A stretch of 64,000 nt of DNA from assembly GCF_004146235.1 (NCBI RefSeq), contig NZ_SELO01000003.1, forward strand, positions 295,304 to 359,303, given 5' to 3'. How positions within the stretch are numbered: the first letter of the stretch is position 1; each line of letters opens with the position of its first letter. This DNA is from Tropicimonas sp. IMCC6043 (GTDB lineage: Bacteria > Pseudomonadota > Alphaproteobacteria > Rhodobacterales > Rhodobacteraceae). A program made the position numbers and the translations under genes. This document shows positions 42,650 to 50,762 of this stretch, one piece after another. The notes beneath the pieces were generated by a model. It ran no database searches. It saw only the letters and a list, made by a program, of their open reading frames with translations, and was not told the DNA's origin.

Positions 42650-43825
42650 ATGACCAATCGCCAGCAAACCGACCATTTCGACGCCCTGATCGTCGGCGCC
42701 CGATGTGCCGGCGCAGCCACTGCGATGCTACTCGCTCGCGCGGGGATGAAAGTTCTGGTCGTTGACAGGGACGCCGCCGGCACCGACACGATGTCCACCC
42801 ACGCTCTGATGCGCGGCGCGGTGATGCAGCTGACACGCTGGGGCCTCGTGGATGGGCTCCTCGCCGCCGGCACGCCGAAGGTCCGCAAGACCACCTTCCA
42901 CTACGGCGGGCAATCCCTCCCACTAGACATCCGCCCAAGCCACGGCGTCGATTTCCTCCTCGCGCCGCGCCGGACGGTTCTCGACGCCGCACTGGTCGCC
43001 TCCGCCCGCGCCGCCGGGGCCGAGATCCGCTATGAAACCGCGCTCCGCGGCCTCCAGCGCGACCCGGAAACCGGCCGTGTCATCGGCGTGGAGCTGAAAT
43101 CCACGAGCGGAAGGAGCTACAGCGTATCCGCAGATATCACCATCGGTGCCGACGGACGCCGTTCCTCCGTCGCCCGGATGGTCGAGGCGCCGGTGCGCCA
43201 CTTGTCCCGCCACCAGACAGGATGTGTCTATGCCTATGTCGACGGGCTCCCGGATGACGGCTTCCGCTGGTATTACGATGCCAACGCCTCGGCCGGCGCG
43301 ATCCCGACCAACGCGGGCGCCCATTGCGTCTTTGCCGCCCTGCCCGCCGAGGATTTCCGAAAGGCGCGGGAAGCCGTTTCCCGAAACGACCTCCTCGCCA
43401 CGCTCGCGACCCGGGCAAACCGGGAGCTCGGCGCCATGCTTGCGGAAACGGAGGTGGCCACGCAACCGATCCTCTTTGCAGGTGCCGATGGCCATATGCG
43501 GCAATGCACCGGCCCTGGCTGGGCGCTGGTCGGCGATGCCGGCTATTTCAAGGACCCGCTCACCGCGCACGGGATCACCGACGCGCTGCGCGACGCCGAG
43601 ATCCTCGCCCGTGCGGTGGTCGCGGGGAGCGATACGGCACTGGCCGGATACCAAAGCGATCGCGACGCGCTCTCGATGGACCTGTTCCACGTCACCGACC
43701 GCATCGCCTCCTTCGACTGGACGCTGGAAACACTCCCGCGCCTGCACAAGCGCCTCAACGATGCGATGAAACAGGAACAGACCTGGATGGCGCAGACGTT
43801 TGCGCCGGCCGACCTCGCCGCGTGA
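42650..43825 (+). CDS. FAD-dependent oxidoreductase (PHBH/geranylgeranyl-reductase-like)
   Basis: A 391-aa group A flavoprotein: N-terminal FAD motif DALIVGARCAGAATAMLLAR (GxRCAG variant typical of geranylgeranyl-reductase-like and halogenase-like proteins), DG motif ADITIGADGRRSSVAR (about 160-175) and the GD motif WALVGDAGYFKDPLTAHGITDALRDA (read in parts, about 290). Such enzymes hydroxylate, epoxidise or reduce hydrophobic or aromatic substrates. AGGAGAAA precedes the start; 15 bp after the other flavoprotein, so the two are probably co-expressed. Confidence 0.88.
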   Translation: MTNRQQTDHFDALIVGARCAGAATAMLLARAGMKVLVVDRDAAGTDTMSTHALMRGAVMQLTRWGLVDGLLAAGTPKVRKTTFHYGGQSLPLDIRPSHGVDFLLAPRRTVLDAALVASARAAGAEIRYETALRGLQRDPETGRVIGVELKSTSGRSYSVSADITIGADGRRSSVARMVEAPVRHLSRHQTGCVYAYVDGLPDDGFRWYYDANASAGAIPTNAGAHCVFAALPAEDFRKAREAVSRNDLLATLATRANRELGAMLAETEVATQPILFAGADGHMRQCTGPGWALVGDAGYFKDPLTAHGITDALRDAEILARAVVAGSDTALAGYQSDRDALSMDLFHVTDRIASFDWTLETLPRLHKRLNDAMKQEQTWMAQTFAPADLAA

Positions 43826-43900
43826 CAGATCCCGGCCATTCAATCCATTCGATTTTCTTGTGCGGATCGGCCGACGGTGGCAGGATAAAAACGTTACAAC

Positions 43901-43914
43901 AGGAAAAGTTTCCT
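43901..43914. promoter_or_regulatory. Inverted repeat upstream of the globin-cyclase-kinase operon
   Basis: AGGAAA and TTTCCT flank a two-base centre, 40 bp upstream of the globin start, in an AT-rich stretch (43884-43935) of the 129-bp gap. It could be an operator or overlap the promoter; no regulator is assigned. No FNR/NnrR-type TTGAT-N4-ATCAA site is visible. Confidence 0.35.
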
Positions 43915-43954
43915 AAAGTCCCGCATCCGCTTACATAATTGGGGGAGAACTGTC

Positions 43955-44314
43955 TTGGAAAAGAGCCTCTTCGACAAATACGGCGGGTTCTCGACCGTCA
44001 GCAAGATCGTCATGCGCCTCTACGACAAGCTGCTGGACGATGACGATGTCGGCCCGTTCTTCGATGACGTGGACATGCCCCGCCTCATCGACCACCAGAC
44101 CAAGTTCGTCGCAACCCTCATGGGGGGGCCTGCCTCCTTCACCGACACTCATATCCAGCGCGCGCACCACAACCTCGACATCGAACCGCTGCATTTCGAC
44201 CGGCTCAAGGATCTGATCGCGGAGACATTGGAAGAGTTCGACGTCGCGCCGGAGGACATCGAAACCGTGCTCGCCGCATTCGAGGCGCGCCGCAGCCTGC
44301 TGCTCGACGCTTGA
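43955..44314 (+). CDS. Truncated haemoglobin, group I
   Basis: A 119-aa 2-on-2 globin. Typical features: SLFDKYGGFSTVSKIVMRLYDKLLDDD (helices A-B), FFDDVDMPRLIDHQTKFVATLMGGP (CE region and helix E with the Gly-Gly-Pro end, read in parts) and the proximal haem His, most likely His71, in IQRAHHNLDIEPLHFDRL. It binds haem and would sense or react with O2 or NO. The start is TTG 43955 with a strong GGGGGAG eight bases upstream; no ATG is available in a suitable position. One base separates its stop from the cyclase ATG, so the globin is probably a sensor subunit for the cyclase and/or the kinase. Confidence 0.9.
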   Translation: MEKSLFDKYGGFSTVSKIVMRLYDKLLDDDDVGPFFDDVDMPRLIDHQTKFVATLMGGPASFTDTHIQRAHHNLDIEPLHFDRLKDLIAETLEEFDVAPEDIETVLAAFEARRSLLLDA

Positions 44315-44315
44315 T

Positions 44316-45371
44316 ATGACGATCGAGGCCATCAACGAACAGCTCCTGCGCGCCATCGGCGTCGGTGTCGCCCTGCTCGACCTCGAAACGCTGGAGCTGA
44401 GCTTTCGCAACGACACGTTCATGGAATGGTTCGGTGGGCCGGAGGCGAGCGCCCGGTTGGCCGACCTCTTCCCCACGCTCGACATCGAGGCGCTTGGCGC
44501 GGAGCTATCCGACGGCGGGAAGTTCACGGCCGAGACGAGCTTCAAGCTGAAGCGACGGCGGATGACCGTGGCGATGGACTTCACCCGCGCGGGCAATGCC
44601 GGCGAGCGCATCGCGGTGCTCGTCTGTCAGAACATCACCCGCATCAAAGAACTGGAATCCATGATCGATTCCTATTCGATGATGGTGGAGCGCAACACGC
44701 ACGAGATCAAACGCGAGAAGGAGCAGGTCGAGAAACTCCTGCTGAACATGATGCCGCGCTCGGCCTATGAGGAATACAAGTCCTTCGGCGTCGTGGCGCC
44801 GCGGATCTTCGAGTCGGTCTCCGTCCTGACGCTCGATTTCGAGAATTTCGACCGCATCCTCGAGGCCAACGACCCGGCGGTCATCGTGAGCGAGTTGAAC
44901 GACATCTACACCGCCTTCGACCGGATCGGCGAGCAGTTCGGCTGCGAGCGGGTGCGGACCAATGGCGACAGCTATTTCGCCGTCTCCGGCGTGCCGGACC
45001 CGGTGCTCGACCACGCCGAATCCGTCGCCAAGGCGGCGGTACGCTTCCTGCGCTACCTGTCGCGCCGCAACGAGAGCCACCCGATCCGCTGGCAGGCCCG
45101 GCTCGGCCTCGCCTCGGGCCCGGTCGTCGGCTCCGTGGTCGGCGTTCAGAAATACATCTACGATGTCTTCGGGCCGGCCGTTGAGCGGGCGACACGGACC
45201 CGGACGCGGGCACAGGGCATGACAGTCGCGGCCCATCCGAGCATTCGCGACCTGCTGGATTCGCGCTTCACGCTCACGCCGCTGGCGCCGGCGAAGGCGC
45301 AGCCCGAGCCGCGCGAAGACCTGTTCCTGCTTGAGGAATCGAACCCGGCCACTGCGACCGGGCCAGCGTGA
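44316..45371 (+). CDS. Class III nucleotidyl cyclase with N-terminal PAS-like and coiled-coil region
   Basis: A 351-aa soluble protein: PAS-like domain (about 10-110), a signalling helix/coiled coil (111-148, ELESMIDSYSMMVERNTHEI, then LLLNMMPRSAYEEYK as in soluble guanylate cyclases) and a class III catalytic domain (about 165-330). Metal Asp174 (LTLDFENF) and Asp218 (RTNGDSYFAVSG) are present, as is the transition-state Arg294 (ATRT). The base-recognition pair is Arg214/Asp283 instead of Lys/Asp (adenylyl) or Glu/Cys (guanylyl), and the transition-state Asn is replaced by Glu290. Product (cAMP, cGMP or other) is therefore uncertain. The stop overlaps the kinase GTG (45368-45371). Confidence 0.88.
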   Translation: MTIEAINEQLLRAIGVGVALLDLETLELSFRNDTFMEWFGGPEASARLADLFPTLDIEALGAELSDGGKFTAETSFKLKRRRMTVAMDFTRAGNAGERIAVLVCQNITRIKELESMIDSYSMMVERNTHEIKREKEQVEKLLLNMMPRSAYEEYKSFGVVAPRIFESVSVLTLDFENFDRILEANDPAVIVSELNDIYTAFDRIGEQFGCERVRTNGDSYFAVSGVPDPVLDHAESVAKAAVRFLRYLSRRNESHPIRWQARLGLASGPVVGSVVGVQKYIYDVFGPAVERATRTRTRAQGMTVAAHPSIRDLLDSRFTLTPLAPAKAQPEPREDLFLLEESNPATATGPA

Positions 45372-46849
45372 CAGTGGACGCGGCGGAGCATGACGCGGTG
45401 ACGGCACCCGAAACGATCGGAGTGCAGGAGGCGATCGACCTCCTGCAAGAAGCCGTCGCCTTCTTCGACGCCGACGGCATGATCGCGGCAACCAACGAGA
45501 GTTTCCGCGCTGCCTATGGCGGCATCCGGGAATATATCCGCCGGGGATCCTCCTGGGAGATATTCCTCCTGGAGGCGGAGCGGCACGATATCCTCGTGCG
45601 CGAGACCTGCCAGGCGCTCCGCCTTGCAGAGGACATGCTCGCGCAGGGCCGGCCAGCGCCGGCGCCGGTCGAACACGCTTCCGGCGACGATGACGCCTTT
45701 CTCATCCGCCTCAAGCCGCTGTCGAACGGCGGCTTCGCGATGATCCAGACCGAGGTGGTCGACCAGCGCGCAAGGGCCGACAGCGACCGCATGGCGGAGC
45801 TCCTGATGTCCAAGGTGCTTGAGGCCTGCCCGGCGAACCTCACGATGTCCCGCATCGGCGACGGCCAGATCCTTTATCGCACGCCGGCGGCGACCGAATT
45901 GCTCGGCGCGGTCCGCAACAGCCGCGACCACTTTGCGCGGATCGAGGAGCGGGCGGATTTCGTCACCGCCCTCTTGCCCGACGCACAGGTGGACGACATG
46001 CGGGTCACCGGCCGGCGGCGGGACGGCACAGAGTTCCCGGCCTCGCTCTCGGCGCGGCTGATCGACTATCTCGGCGAAGAGGTCGTGGTCGCCAACATGA
46101 CCGACCTCTCCAATGAGCTGGAGCTGCGGGCGGAGCTGGAGCGGCAGAAGGACCTGGCCTTCCAGTCGGAAAAGATGTCGGCCCTCGGTGAGTTGCTCGC
46201 CAGCGTCGCGCATGAGCTCAACAACCCGCTCTCTGTCGTCGTCGGCAATGCCACGATGCTGGGCGAGGAGGATCTGGGCGAGAGCGCCCGGAAGCGGGTC
46301 GAGAAGCTTGGCGCGGCGGCCGACCGCTGCGTCCGGATCGTGCGCACCTTCCTTTCGATGGCGCGCGAACGCCCACTGACGCTTTCCTCGGCAAGCCTGT
46401 CGGAGCTGGTGGAAACGGCGCTCGACGCCTATCAGAGCCATTCCGACGGGAGCGGCACGACCATCGAGGTCACATTGCCGCCGGACCTGCCGCCGGTATC
46501 GGTCGACGAGGTTCAGATCGTGCAGGTTCTCCTCAACCTGCTGACCAATGCCGAGCAGGCCATGGCCGAAGCAGGCGTCGGAGATCGCATCCGGATATCC
46601 GCGGCCAGGGTGACGGGCTCCGGACTTGTCCGCATGACGGTCCGCGACAACGGACCCGGCATTCCGTCCGAGATCCGGGGGCGGATATTCGATCCTCTCT
46701 TCACCACCAAGTCGAAGGGAAAGGGCACCGGCGTCGGGCTCGCCTTCTGCCATCGCGTGATCTCGGCGCATGGCGGCACCATTCAACTGGACCGGACCGC
46801 GCAGAACGGCGCAGGTTTCCTGATCGACCTGCCGGTCGCCGCATCCTGA
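45368..46849 (+). CDS. PAS-domain sensor histidine kinase
   Basis: A 493-aa soluble kinase: two PAS-like modules (about 20-125, [21 protein letters not shown] in parts; 140-255, [23 protein letters not shown] in parts), HisKA with His in [18 protein letters not shown], and HATPase with [17 protein letters not shown] and [11 protein letters not shown]. No receiver or DNA-binding partner is adjacent, so it is an orphan kinase; the regulator at 35307 is the nearest candidate, and its kinase at 36026 has similar PAS and H-box sequences. The GTG start overlaps the cyclase stop, giving a coupled globin-cyclase-kinase unit. Confidence 0.92.
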   Translation: MTVDAAEHDAVTAPETIGVQEAIDLLQEAVAFFDADGMIAATNESFRAAYGGIREYIRRGSSWEIFLLEAERHDILVRETCQALRLAEDMLAQGRPAPAPVEHASGDDDAFLIRLKPLSNGGFAMIQTEVVDQRARADSDRMAELLMSKVLEACPANLTMSRIGDGQILYRTPAATELLGAVRNSRDHFARIEERADFVTALLPDAQVDDMRVTGRRRDGTEFPASLSARLIDYLGEEVVVANMTDLSNELELRAELERQKDLAFQSEKMSALGELLASVAHELNNPLSVVVGNATMLGEEDLGESARKRVEKLGAAADRCVRIVRTFLSMARERPLTLSSASLSELVETALDAYQSHSDGSGTTIEVTLPPDLPPVSVDEVQIVQVLLNLLTNAEQAMAEAGVGDRIRISAARVTGSGLVRMTVRDNGPGIPSEIRGRIFDPLFTTKSKGKGTGVGLAFCHRVISAHGGTIQLDRTAQNGAGFLIDLPVAAS

Positions 46850-47089
46850 GGTTTTTCGCGCCTCGGTGACGTGCCGCCACGGCCCTCCCGCATGCGCACA
46901 TGTCCAGTTGCCGACATGCGCATCGGCTCTGATGCCGTCTGCTCCGGCGGTCCGCGAAAGATTGAAACACAATGCCCCGGGCACGGACATCCGATTGAAA
47001 CCGGGGCGGCGGATAACGGTCGCATCAAAGGGGCACGACGAATTGACCCTAACGCACCCGAAACCCACCATCACGACAGGACAACCCCC

Positions 47090-47329
47090 ATGTTCGCATC
47101 TACATCCCAATCCCCCGCCTCCGCAGTCGCCGTCGCATGGCGCGCGTTCAAGTCGGCCATGACGGTCCAGTTGGGCGATCCCGGCCCCGCCCGGCGCGGT
47201 CCGAAGGCCCGCGACGTCCGTCACCTCGACGAGCATATGCTGAAGGACATCGGCTATGCCCGCGAGGACCGCATGTCGGACGAAAGCCGCGAGGTCCTGA
47301 CCCGGCTTCGGGCAATGGCCTATCCCTGA
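47090..47329 (+). CDS. DUF1127 family small protein
   Basis: A 79-aa protein whose C-terminal half carries the DUF1127 signature: RDVRHLDEHMLKDIGYARED. Members are small Arg-rich proteins, some of which bind RNA and influence phosphate and carbon metabolism in alphaproteobacteria. The N-terminal half has a helix VAVAWRAFKSAM. ATG 47090 is chosen as the first start giving family length; the frame is open farther upstream without a ribosome site. Followed by a strong terminator. Confidence 0.85.
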   Translation: MFASTSQSPASAVAVAWRAFKSAMTVQLGDPGPARRGPKARDVRHLDEHMLKDIGYAREDRMSDESREVLTRLRAMAYP

Positions 47330-47368
47330 GCGTGGCCGCAAAACGCCAGGACTCATGCAACGAACGAC

Positions 47369-47402
47369 AACCGCCGCCGCCCAATTCGGGCGGCGGCGGT
47401 TT
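47369..47402. terminator. Bidirectional terminator between DUF1127 and tetR genes
   Basis: AACCGCCGCCGCCC and GGGCGGCGGCGGTT form a perfect 14-bp stem with a 5-base loop (AATTC), flanked by AA on one side and TTTG on the other. It separates the convergent DUF1127 and TetR genes. Confidence 0.8.
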
Positions 47403-47471
47403 GTGGTCTGCCACAGACTGCCAACCGGATTCTCAGGCATCCGCGAATGACCCGCGCCGGAGGGCGCGGTT

Positions 47472-48101
47472 TCAGGCCGCCTTGCGAGTCGCCGTAGGAA
47501 ACAGAAGCTCCAGGTAATCCCGGAACTGCTCGGATTGCCGTGCGGTCATGCCCGGCACCTGATAGGCCCTTTGCAGGATCAGCCCGCCCTCGATCACCGA
47601 GACGAACATTTCGGCGAGCCGCTTCGCCGTGACCGGTTTGGCCGGCGTATGAAGGTCGATCACTTCCTGGAACTTGCGGATATACATCGCCGTCCAGGTC
47701 TGCAGCGTTTCCGCCACGAACTCCTTGAGGTCGTTCTCGAAGTGGTCGTCCTCATAGGTGTAGAGCGCATACATGCAGCCGCGCGGCGGCTGCTTCGGAT
47801 CTGAGAGGTAGACCTCGAAATCCGTCAGGAACTGCAGGAGCTGGTCCATCGGGTCGTCATGGGCCGCCTCCGCCCTGGCAAGGATCTCCCGGAACATCCG
47901 GATATCCGTGTCGGCATACCAGCGCATAAGCTGCTCGGTCAGGTCGGCCTTCGACCGGAAATGGTGGAAGAACGCCCCCTTTGAGACGCCTGCCTCCCGA
48001 AGGATGTCGTCGACGGAAGTGCCGGCGAAGCCCTTGCGCATCACGAGCGCCTTCGTCGCCTTCAGTATCCGTTCCTTCGACAGGTCGCCTTTCCGGCTCA
48101 T
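47472..48101 (-). CDS. TetR family transcriptional regulator
   Basis: A 209-aa TetR repressor: HTH at about 8-55 (KERILKATKALVMRKGFAGTSVDDILREAGVSKGAFFHHFRSKADL, read in parts) and a helical ligand domain of the TetR_C type with YEDDHFENDLKEFVAETLQTW. ATG 48101 follows GAGGTGATC. The frame is open upstream across the promoter, but those residues are not family-like. It is divergent from the YgjV-DsrE-rhodanese operon, and two operator-like sequences lie next to that operon's start. Confidence 0.93.
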   Translation of the reverse strand: MSRKGDLSKERILKATKALVMRKGFAGTSVDDILREAGVSKGAFFHHFRSKADLTEQLMRWYADTDIRMFREILARAEAAHDDPMDQLLQFLTDFEVYLSDPKQPPRGCMYALYTYEDDHFENDLKEFVAETLQTWTAMYIRKFQEVIDLHTPAKPVTAKRLAEMFVSVIEGGLILQRAYQVPGMTARQSEQFRDYLELLFPTATRKAA

Positions 48102-48243
48102 GATCACCTCTTTACATTCCATTTGGTCTGTTAATCTACAGCAGAAGACGCCCAAGATCCACCCAAAAACATAACGTTTCAATTGTGTTTCGGCCATCCG
48201 CGTGCCTGAAACCAATGAAACCACGCTCTGCCTATCCCGAAAA

Positions 48244-48282
48244 CAGACCAAACGGTATGTATAGAACAAACCAAACGGTCTG
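48244..48282. promoter_or_regulatory. Paired TetR operator-like sites
   Basis: CAGACCAAACGGTATG (48244-48259) and CAAACCAAACGGTCTG (48267-48282) share an ACC-AAAC-GGT core and are imperfect palindromes of the RACC-N4-GGTY type. Their starts are 23 bp apart, and the second ends 18 bp before the YgjV start. A related half site, TTTGGTCTG, lies at 48122-48130 next to the TetR gene. TetR repression of both directions is likely. Confidence 0.65.
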
Positions 48283-48300
48283 TAACTGACGGAGCGAGAC

Positions 48301-48846
48301 ATGACCACCCTGATTGCACATGTGACCGAGATCCCGCCGGCAACGATGTTCGGCGCGGCCGGGCTCGCGGCGCAGCTGGTCTGGCCGTTCTTCCGAACCC
48401 GCGAACGGATCCTGACGATCCAGCTGGGTGCGAGCTGTTCCTACGCCACCAGCTACGCGTTGATGGGTCAGGACACGGCGACCGCCGTCTGCCTGACCGG
48501 CGCGATCCAGACCACCCTCGCCCTGCTGGCCGGGGGTCGCCCCTGGCTGGCGCGTATGGGCTACGTGTTCCTGCCCTTCGTGCTGGGCATCGGCGTGCTG
48601 ACCTATTCCGGGCTGCCGACGCTCTTCGCGGTGGCCGCCTGCTGCCTGGTCATGATCGGCCGCTTGCAGGCCGACACGCTGCAGATGCGCCGGATCCAGC
48701 TCACCGCCTCGCCCTTTGGCGCAATGCACGACGTGATGGTCGGCGCCTGGCCCTGCCTCGCCGGAGCCTTCGTGACCTTCGCCATCGCCTTCACCGCGTT
48801 CCGCCGTGAGCGGCGGGATCGTCGGGCCGGCGCGGTCACCGCCTGA
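48301..48846 (+). CDS. YgjV family inner-membrane protein
   Basis: A 181-aa membrane protein with about six hydrophobic segments (roughly 15-30, 38-57, 60-78, 86-104, 107-122, 148-166). The pattern AAQLVWPFFRTRERILTIQLGASCSYATSYALMG (read in parts) resembles E. coli YgjV and related proteins of unknown function. It is the first gene of the TetR-controlled operon with sulfur-relay-type proteins downstream, so an export or stress role related to reactive sulfur or electrophiles is possible. Confidence 0.78.
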   Translation: MTTLIAHVTEIPPATMFGAAGLAAQLVWPFFRTRERILTIQLGASCSYATSYALMGQDTATAVCLTGAIQTTLALLAGGRPWLARMGYVFLPFVLGIGVLTYSGLPTLFAVAACCLVMIGRLQADTLQMRRIQLTASPFGAMHDVMVGAWPCLAGAFVTFAIAFTAFRRERRDRRAGAVTA

Positions 48847-48927
48847 ACAACCCAATCCCGACCGGACCGGGGACTGTCCGGACTCTCACCCGAACTCACC
48901 AAACCAACCTCACCAAAGGAGAAGAAA

Positions 48928-49299
48928 ATGGAAGATCAAACCAAGAAACTGGCAATCGTCGTTTCGCGCGGCCTCGACGACGAGCGCGCAACCGTCGCCT
49001 TCACGATCGCAAATACCGGCATCGCCTCCGGGCAGCAGGTAACGCTGTTCATGGTCAGCGCGGGTGTCGACGTCGTCCGCAAGGGCGCGGCCGACAATGT
49101 GCACATGAACCCGTTCGACCCGCCGCTGAAGGAACTGATCGACAAGTTCCAGGCAGGTGGCGGCCGCATCCTGGTCTGCCCGCCCTGTGCAAAGGTGCGC
49201 GGCTATGCCGAGAGCGACTTCATCGACGGCGTTCAGGTCGTGGGCTCCCCCGCGCTCCACGCGCTGATCCTGGATGGCGCCGCAACCCTGAGCTTCTGA
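48928..49299 (+). CDS. DsrE/DsrF-like family protein
   Basis: A 123-aa protein with the DsrE/DsrF fold: KLAIVVSRGLDDERATVAFTIANTGIASGQQVTLFM, then ILVCPPCAKVRGY with a Cys pair at the position of the family's sulfur-carrying Cys (read in parts). DsrE proteins accept persulfide sulfur and hand it on. AAAGGAGAAG precedes the start. The rhodanese gene follows after 28 bp, which supports a sulfur-transfer pair. Confidence 0.85.
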   Translation: MEDQTKKLAIVVSRGLDDERATVAFTIANTGIASGQQVTLFMVSAGVDVVRKGAADNVHMNPFDPPLKELIDKFQAGGGRILVCPPCAKVRGYAESDFIDGVQVVGSPALHALILDGAATLSF

Positions 49300-49327
49300 T
49301 CCGACCGACAGAAAAGGAGAAGACCCA

Positions 49328-49693
49328 ATGACTTCCTGCAGCAATACCGGAATCGTCGAGAACTCCACCGCGAGAGCAATCACCGTCAGCGAGGCGCACG
49401 GCGTTCATGGCCGCGCCGGCGTGGAATTCGTCGATCCGCGCCCGCTCGAAGCGATCGAAAAGACCACGGGCAGGATTCCCGGCGCCCGTCTGATTTCCAT
49501 GCGGGACATCGAAGCGGGCAAGCTCCCGGCGGCCTTTGCCGACCGCTCGCTCCACGTCGTCACGACCTGTCAGGCCGGCCCGATGGCCTCGCGCGCGGCG
49601 GCAGCTTTCGCAGAGCTGGGCTTCGCCCGTGTGAGCTGGGTCGATGGCGGCACACAGGCCTGGCTTGAGGCCGGCCTGCCCACGATCAGGTAA
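49328..49693 (+). CDS. Rhodanese-like domain protein
   Basis: A 121-aa single rhodanese domain. The active-site loop VVTTCQAGPMASRAA carries the persulfide-forming Cys (about residue 82); VEFVDPRPLEAIEKTTGRIPGARLI is the CH2A region and WVDGGTQAWLEAGLP the C-terminal signature (read in parts). It is likely to transfer sulfur to the DsrE-like protein or to detoxify cyanide or persulfide. AAAAGGAGAAG precedes the start. Last gene of the TetR-controlled operon. Confidence 0.9.
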   Translation: MTSCSNTGIVENSTARAITVSEAHGVHGRAGVEFVDPRPLEAIEKTTGRIPGARLISMRDIEAGKLPAAFADRSLHVVTTCQAGPMASRAAAAFAELGFARVSWVDGGTQAWLEAGLPTIR

Positions 49694-50039
49694 ATGCTAG
49701 CGCGCCAAGCATCCCGGCAGCGTCAATCAAGCGGCATCGCCCCGACCGAGGCGGTGCCGCTCGAGGTTTTTGATCCCACGGCTTGATGGTGCGATCGGTT
49801 CGTTGGAGTGAATTGGAGGTGACAAACCAATTCGAGCACGTCTCCGAACGGTCAATGGACCTGCGTCTGAACCATGCCCAAGAGCATGACCGTCAAGCAA
49901 ATGATCTGCCGGCGGGATGCGAGGCATGTGACCGGGGCTCGTCTCCCCATCCGGATGACGCCGTTCGCCTCCTGTCCGGACGCAAGCCAGCTTGCCGCGA
50001 CCCTGCCCGGATTAAACTCTTCGCCTTGAAAGCGGACGA
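49694..50039. other. 346-bp intergenic region, possible weak terminator only
   Basis: Space between the convergent rhodanese and LivF-type genes. GGCATCGCC (about 49731) and GGCGGTGCC (about 49748) form an imperfect hairpin followed after 8 bases by TTTTTG, a possible terminator of the rhodanese operon. Nothing else recognised. Confidence 0.4.
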
Positions 50040-50762
50040 TCATATCTGAAGGTGGCTGAGCACCTGTTGATGCGTTCCGGCACCGACGGTCCCTGCGTCA
50101 TCGATGCTGCCGAGCTTCAGCAAAGCCCAGCGGTCGGCGATCCCGAGCGCAAAATCGAGATTCTGCTCGACCAGCAGGATCGTGGTGCCGTTTTCACTCC
50201 GCTCCGCCTTCAACGCCGCCGCGATCCGGGCGACGACGGTTGGCTGCAGGCCCTCGGATATCTCGTCGATCAGCAGCAGGTTCGGCCCGGTCATCAGGGC
50301 GCGGGCGATGATGAGCATCTTCTGCTCGCCCCCCGAAAGCGTGCCCGCCTTCTGCGCCAGCCTGTCCTTCAGGAACGGGAAGTGCTGGCAGACATGCTCA
50401 AGCCCCGCGGCAAGGTGCCGGTCGGCGGGAAGCGCCAGGCGAAGGTTGTCACGGATCGACAGGTCCTGAAACAACGGCTGGTCTTGCGGAGCGTAGGCCA
50501 CGCCTGCCTCGACAAGCGCCTTCGGCTCGGCGCCGGTGATCTCGGCACCGTCGAACCGGATCGTTCCGTCTTTCATCGCGATCAGGCCGAGGATCGTCTT
50601 GAGTAGCGTGGTCTTGCCCATCCCGTTCTTGCCCATCAGGGCAAAGATCTCGCCGCGCCTGATATCGAGCGTCAGGTCCCGGATGATCGCGACGGCGCCG
50701 TAGCCCGACGTGACATGCTCGAGCGCGAGCTTGACGCCCGTGTCCGTGACAGCCTTATCCAT
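50040..50762 (-). CDS. Branched-chain/urea-type ABC transporter ATPase (LivF/UrtE family)
   Basis: A 240-aa ATPase: Walker A GKNGMGKTT, signature LSGGEQKMLIIARAL, Walker B LLLIDEISEGLQP, H-loop LVEQNLD. ATG 50762 overlaps the last 8 bp of the LivMG fusion gene. It is the last gene of the amide-uptake operon. The Glu-Ile-Ser-Glu-Gly-Leu variant after Walker B is shared by UrtE/LivF proteins. Confidence 0.93.
   Translation of the reverse strand: MDKAVTDTGVKLALEHVTSGYGAVAIIRDLTLDIRRGEIFALMGKNGMGKTTLLKTILGLIAMKDGTIRFDGAEITGAEPKALVEAGVAYAPQDQPLFQDLSIRDNLRLALPADRHLAAGLEHVCQHFPFLKDRLAQKAGTLSGGEQKMLIIARALMTGPNLLLIDEISEGLQPTVVARIAAALKAERSENGTTILLVEQNLDFALGIADRWALLKLGSIDDAGTVGAGTHQQVLSHLQI

Noticed and set aside
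45158..47440. Long open frame (760 codons) on the - strand opposite the second histidine kinase and DUF1127 gene
   Set aside because: Antisense shadow of genes with strong domain evidence; composition is Arg/His-rich and no domain is visible.
38291..48186. A shared 14-mer, AACGTTTCAATTGT, at 38291-38304 and 48173-48186
   Set aside because: Both copies are in promoter gaps, which is tempting, but a rough count says several shared 14-mers are expected by chance in 64 kb, and only two copies exist.
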